NCBI GenBank assembly: GCA_014885115.2
Contig: WKLE02000508.1
Location: 5,706-26,102 of the forward strand
DNA: 20,397 bases
From: Asterionellopsis glacialis
Lineage: Eukaryota; Bacillariophyta; Plagiogrammaphyceae; Rhaphoneidales; Asterionellopsidaceae
Direction of reading: 5' to 3'
This document shows, piece after piece, positions 17,784 through 20,397 of this stretch. Both the position numbers and the translations under genes were made by a program. The notes under the pieces are model-generated. The model had not been told where the DNA came from. It did not search any database and worked only from the letters and a program-made list of their open reading frames with translations. How positions within the stretch are numbered: position 1 is the stretch's first letter; each line of letters starts with the position of its first letter.

Positions 17784-19583
17784 CTATATCTCAAATAACA
17801 CAAAGCCTGCATTGAAGGTCAACGTAAGAAGAAAAGCAAAAGAGAGTGCCCGTCCGTTGTAACCTGTTGACGTGTCATCATCATCACTAATCCTACCACC
17901 ACTGGTAGTAGACGTGCTCCAACTTGAAATTGGAATTCCATTCCAAGTTTCACGAAAGTAACAAATCTTCTTTGCACCGGCTTTCTCCTCAGGAGTTAGA
18001 TATTCCCAATCTTTGTCGTTACTCATAGGTTCAGCTGCATCACCATCCCATGACTCTTCACTCCATCCCAAGGCCATGTAGGCTTCGTGTACTTCCGCTT
18101 CAACTAATTCAGACCAATCATAATTATCGTAGTGATTGATGTAACAATCCCATACAACATCCATAAAGCCCAAAGATGCTGCCAAGCCCTTTTCGGTTTC
18201 TGTTAAGCCATCAAACGACCATTCTTCAATACTGCCCGTGCCTAAAATATTCCAAGTTTTTTCAGAATATGACAATCTCGTTACAGTTTCTTTATTATCA
18301 TCATTCAAATCTTTATAGGCGACATATCGAAAGTGGGGAAAAGGCAATGCATCCCATGTTAATAAATTCAAACCATCCCAAATTTCTTGAAAGTAGCATA
18401 GTTTTCTGGCCGCAAATTTTTCATCAACTGATAGCGTAGACCAAGCGGCATCAGCTGTCACTGGTCGAAGTGTGTTACTATTCCAACTATCTTCATCCCA
18501 CCCCAACATTTGGAAGGCAGAATCAAGGCCCATAATTTCTAACATGGCCCATTCGTAGTCACCATAATGTGCCTGATAACAATCCCATGTCTCTTCTGTA
18601 AAACCCATGGCAGTCGCTGCTTCTTTCTGACCACGATCTAGGTTTGAAAATGAAGTGTTTTCTAAATCATTTGTACCAATTTCATTCCAACTATTTGATG
18701 TATAGGATAACACAGATGCTTGGTTGCGTGTGTCGCCATCAATATCAGCATATTTTTCATAGCGAAAGTACGGGAAAGGTAAAAAAGTAGGTAAGGGGGT
18801 TGGAGCAGGTGTAGTTGGTGATGCAGTTACAGGTGGTTTCGTGGGATACATTGTGGGTGCCAATGATGTGGGAGATGGTGTTGTTGGGACAGGCATTTGT
18901 GTAGGTGCAAATGGATCAAACTCTGTAGGTGATGCTGTAGGTTGAGGTGCAGCTGTTGGTGACATTGTTGTTGGTGCATATGTTGGTGCATCTGTATAAT
19001 TTGTCAAATGTTCTTCATCCCAAAGTTGTTCAAAGAAACAAAGTTCATCTGCTGCTTCTTGTTGTGTTTCAGTCAAATTAATCCAATCTGCCGTATCTGT
19101 GATAGGTGCATCAATGTCACCTTCCCATGATTTTTCAGACCAACCCAAGATTCTAAAAAATTGCTGTACTTCCTCATCTTCTAAATCGTCCCAATCATAT
19201 CCTTCGTAGTGATTAATGTAACAGTCCCATATTTCCTCGATGAATCCTAATTTTTTAGCTGGGTTTTGACGATTTCTTAAATCGGAAAAGGCTAAATATT
19301 CAATTGTTGCAGATCCTGGTGTATTCCACGTTTCTTCGGTATAAGTCAAGTCCGATGCTGATGATCTGTCTGCTCCGTTCAATGATGACCACAACACAAA
19401 TCGAAACTCAGGAAAGTCCTCATCTTCCTCAAAATCAATTATGTATTGCCCATTCGCCTGGGTCATGATAGTGGAAAAGAGAAACGAACTCAACAAGAGA
19501 ATAGTTGATAATGATAATAAGGAACCATTCTTTCTTCTTTTCATCGTCGTGCGCCTGACTTTATCGCCGTGATACGTGTTCAT
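17784..19583 (-). CDS. Three-unit Trp-rich repeat surface protein (single exon, 599 aa)
   Basis: One uninterrupted frame from the ATG at 19583. A second ATG (residue 14, at 19544) directly precedes the basic n-region and hydrophobic core of a signal peptide (residues 21-40, cleavage probably near ANG). Repeat units are at residues about 57-196, 270-410 and 415-555, with the same consensus as the neighbouring five-unit protein. Each has one Cys in WDCY and one in LC[YF]F, exactly 61 residues apart in all three units. Residues 197-268 are a Pro/Thr linker (APT, SPT, PTP repeats). Residues 556-578 are Ser/Thr/Gly/Asp-rich and 579-599 are hydrophobic to the end, as expected for a GPI signal. It is a tandem paralogue of the five-unit gene, and I recognise no named family. 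I infer a secreted, surface-anchored, acidic structural or adhesive protein. Confidence 0.87.
   Translation of the reverse strand: MNTYHGDKVRRTTMKRRKNGSLLSLSTILLLSSFLFSTIMTQANGQYIIDFEEDEDFPEFRFVLWSSLNGADRSSASDLTYTEETWNTPGSATIEYLAFSDLRNRQNPAKKLGFIEEIWDCYINHYEGYDWDDLEDEEVQQFFRILGWSEKSWEGDIDAPITDTADWINLTETQQEAADELCFFEQLWDEEHLTNYTDAPTYAPTTMSPTAAPQPTASPTEFDPFAPTQMPVPTTPSPTSLAPTMYPTKPPVTASPTTPAPTPLPTFLPFPYFRYEKYADIDGDTRNQASVLSYTSNSWNEIGTNDLENTSFSNLDRGQKEAATAMGFTEETWDCYQAHYGDYEWAMLEIMGLDSAFQMLGWDEDSWNSNTLRPVTADAAWSTLSVDEKFAARKLCYFQEIWDGLNLLTWDALPFPHFRYVAYKDLNDDNKETVTRLSYSEKTWNILGTGSIEEWSFDGLTETEKGLAASLGFMDVVWDCYINHYDNYDWSELVEAEVHEAYMALGWSEESWDGDAAEPMSNDKDWEYLTPEEKAGAKKICYFRETWNGIPISSWSTSTTSGGRISDDDDTSTGYNGRALSFAFLLTLTFNAGFVLFEI
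18780..18995 (-). repeat. Pro/Thr-rich linker of the three-unit protein
   Basis: It encodes about 72 residues dominated by P-T-x and S-P-T. It is placed between unit 1 and unit 2, i.e. directly before the final two units, as in the paralogue. Confidence 0.75.
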
Positions 19584-20397
19584 GCTATCTTTGGATAGAT
19601 GTGACCCAATTTACGGTACAACTGATGAACGAATTTAAAGACTCTTGAAATTAGCGCAGATTGCAAATGAGACTCAACGAGAGGTATCTCCTCGAAAAAG
19701 TTGTAATGGTGCGTAATTTTATGTCTGGTGTTGATGTTACCATTTACCATGCTATGAGTCGAAAGGTCTCGCCGGATCCTTTCCTGAACGAAGCTCAGAT
19801 GTGGCTTGGACACAAAAAGTGAAATTTTCAAACGCCGTCAAAAATATTTGAATACAGTACTCTGTATTATACCAGGTAGTTCTATTGTCGTGTACGAGTA
19901 CATTTATTTAAAAAAGTGAATCCAATATACATCATTGAAAGCCTTATTATGAAATACATTATTAATGGACATATAAAGTATACCATACGTTGATCCAAGA
20001 CAACATTGGCAATAATCTTCAGTGTTGCATATCAAGATTGCCGGGTTGTCAGTACTAACGCGCACACGCGTCAACATTGAGGCAATTGGAAAACATTATC
20101 CCTGATGATATTCAATTCTTTCAATCCTTTTTTTTAATTTGTAGTAAAAATCTGAGTTCCTCATAAATCGGACAGAGAATGAAAGATTGTATTAATATGT
20201 GTTTTAGTGTCTAGCATGTGTCTAAAACTTGTTCGATGACCCTTTCTTTTGTGTTAGTGATGTATGCATAAAGCCTGCCAGTAGGGAGATATGATGGAAA
20301 ACAGCGTCTTGCATTTTATAGTAAGTAGACTCTTGAGTGAAATTTCAAGTTGAATGTATTAGAATTAGCAAAAAGGAAGTAAAGCAACCATGGAACG
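19584..20397. other. Upstream region of the three-unit gene; possible next gene at the edge
   Basis: AT-rich, with weak GTAC inverted repeats at 19870-19878 and 19891-19902. An ATG with good context (CAACCATGG) occurs at 20390, eight bases from the window end, and may begin another plus-strand gene that cannot be judged here. Confidence 0.3.

Overview
The window looks like nuclear DNA of a diatom, or at least a stramenopile. It is AT-rich, with genes on both strands separated by roughly 0.7-2.3 kb of AT-rich spacer. It carries short GT-AG introns, secreted proteins with Pro/Ser/Thr linkers and hydrophobic C-termini, and a protein resembling the diatom-expanded DUF6824 domain. I could not identify the species. 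No rRNA, tRNA, CRISPR array, integrase or transposase was recognised.

Layout, left to right: a single-pass secretory membrane protein (minus, 91-978); a small C2H2 zinc-finger protein (plus, from about 1680); a CS-domain (p23/NudC-like) protein with an N-terminal KOW/SH3-like part (plus, 3043-3726); a long spacer with GTACC palindromes and an unresolved gene-like island (4986-5558); a DUF6824-like protein with a Gln/His-rich tail (plus, 6033-6860); a cullin N-terminal region with no C-terminal cullin homology domain (minus, 7907-9121); a membrane-anchored PhyH-type 2-oxoglutarate oxygenase (minus, ATG at 11417); an endonuclease G-like nuclease (plus, 12260-13348). The last two are divergent and share one intergenic region.

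The right third (13406-19583) is the most unusual part. It holds two tandem minus-strand genes of a Trp-rich repeat family that I do not recognise. The distal gene is one exon (599 aa, 3 repeat units). The proximal gene becomes a continuous 957-aa protein with 5 units once two introns are removed at 15484-15581 and 14979-15050. Each unit is about 140-150 aa, contains four related sub-repeats of about 35 aa (W..L...AA..LG[YFW]...W[ND]) and has one invariant Cys pair. Both proteins have the layout signal peptide, n units, Pro/Ser/Thr linker, two units, hydrophobic GPI-like tail; n is 3 in one and 1 in the other. The two introns lie 2 nt apart in the equivalent codons of adjacent units. A perfect CRE palindrome (TGACGTCA) lies just upstream of the five-unit gene. 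I infer that these are cell-surface or cell-wall proteins; their function is unknown.

The remaining genes look like unrelated neighbours rather than one pathway.
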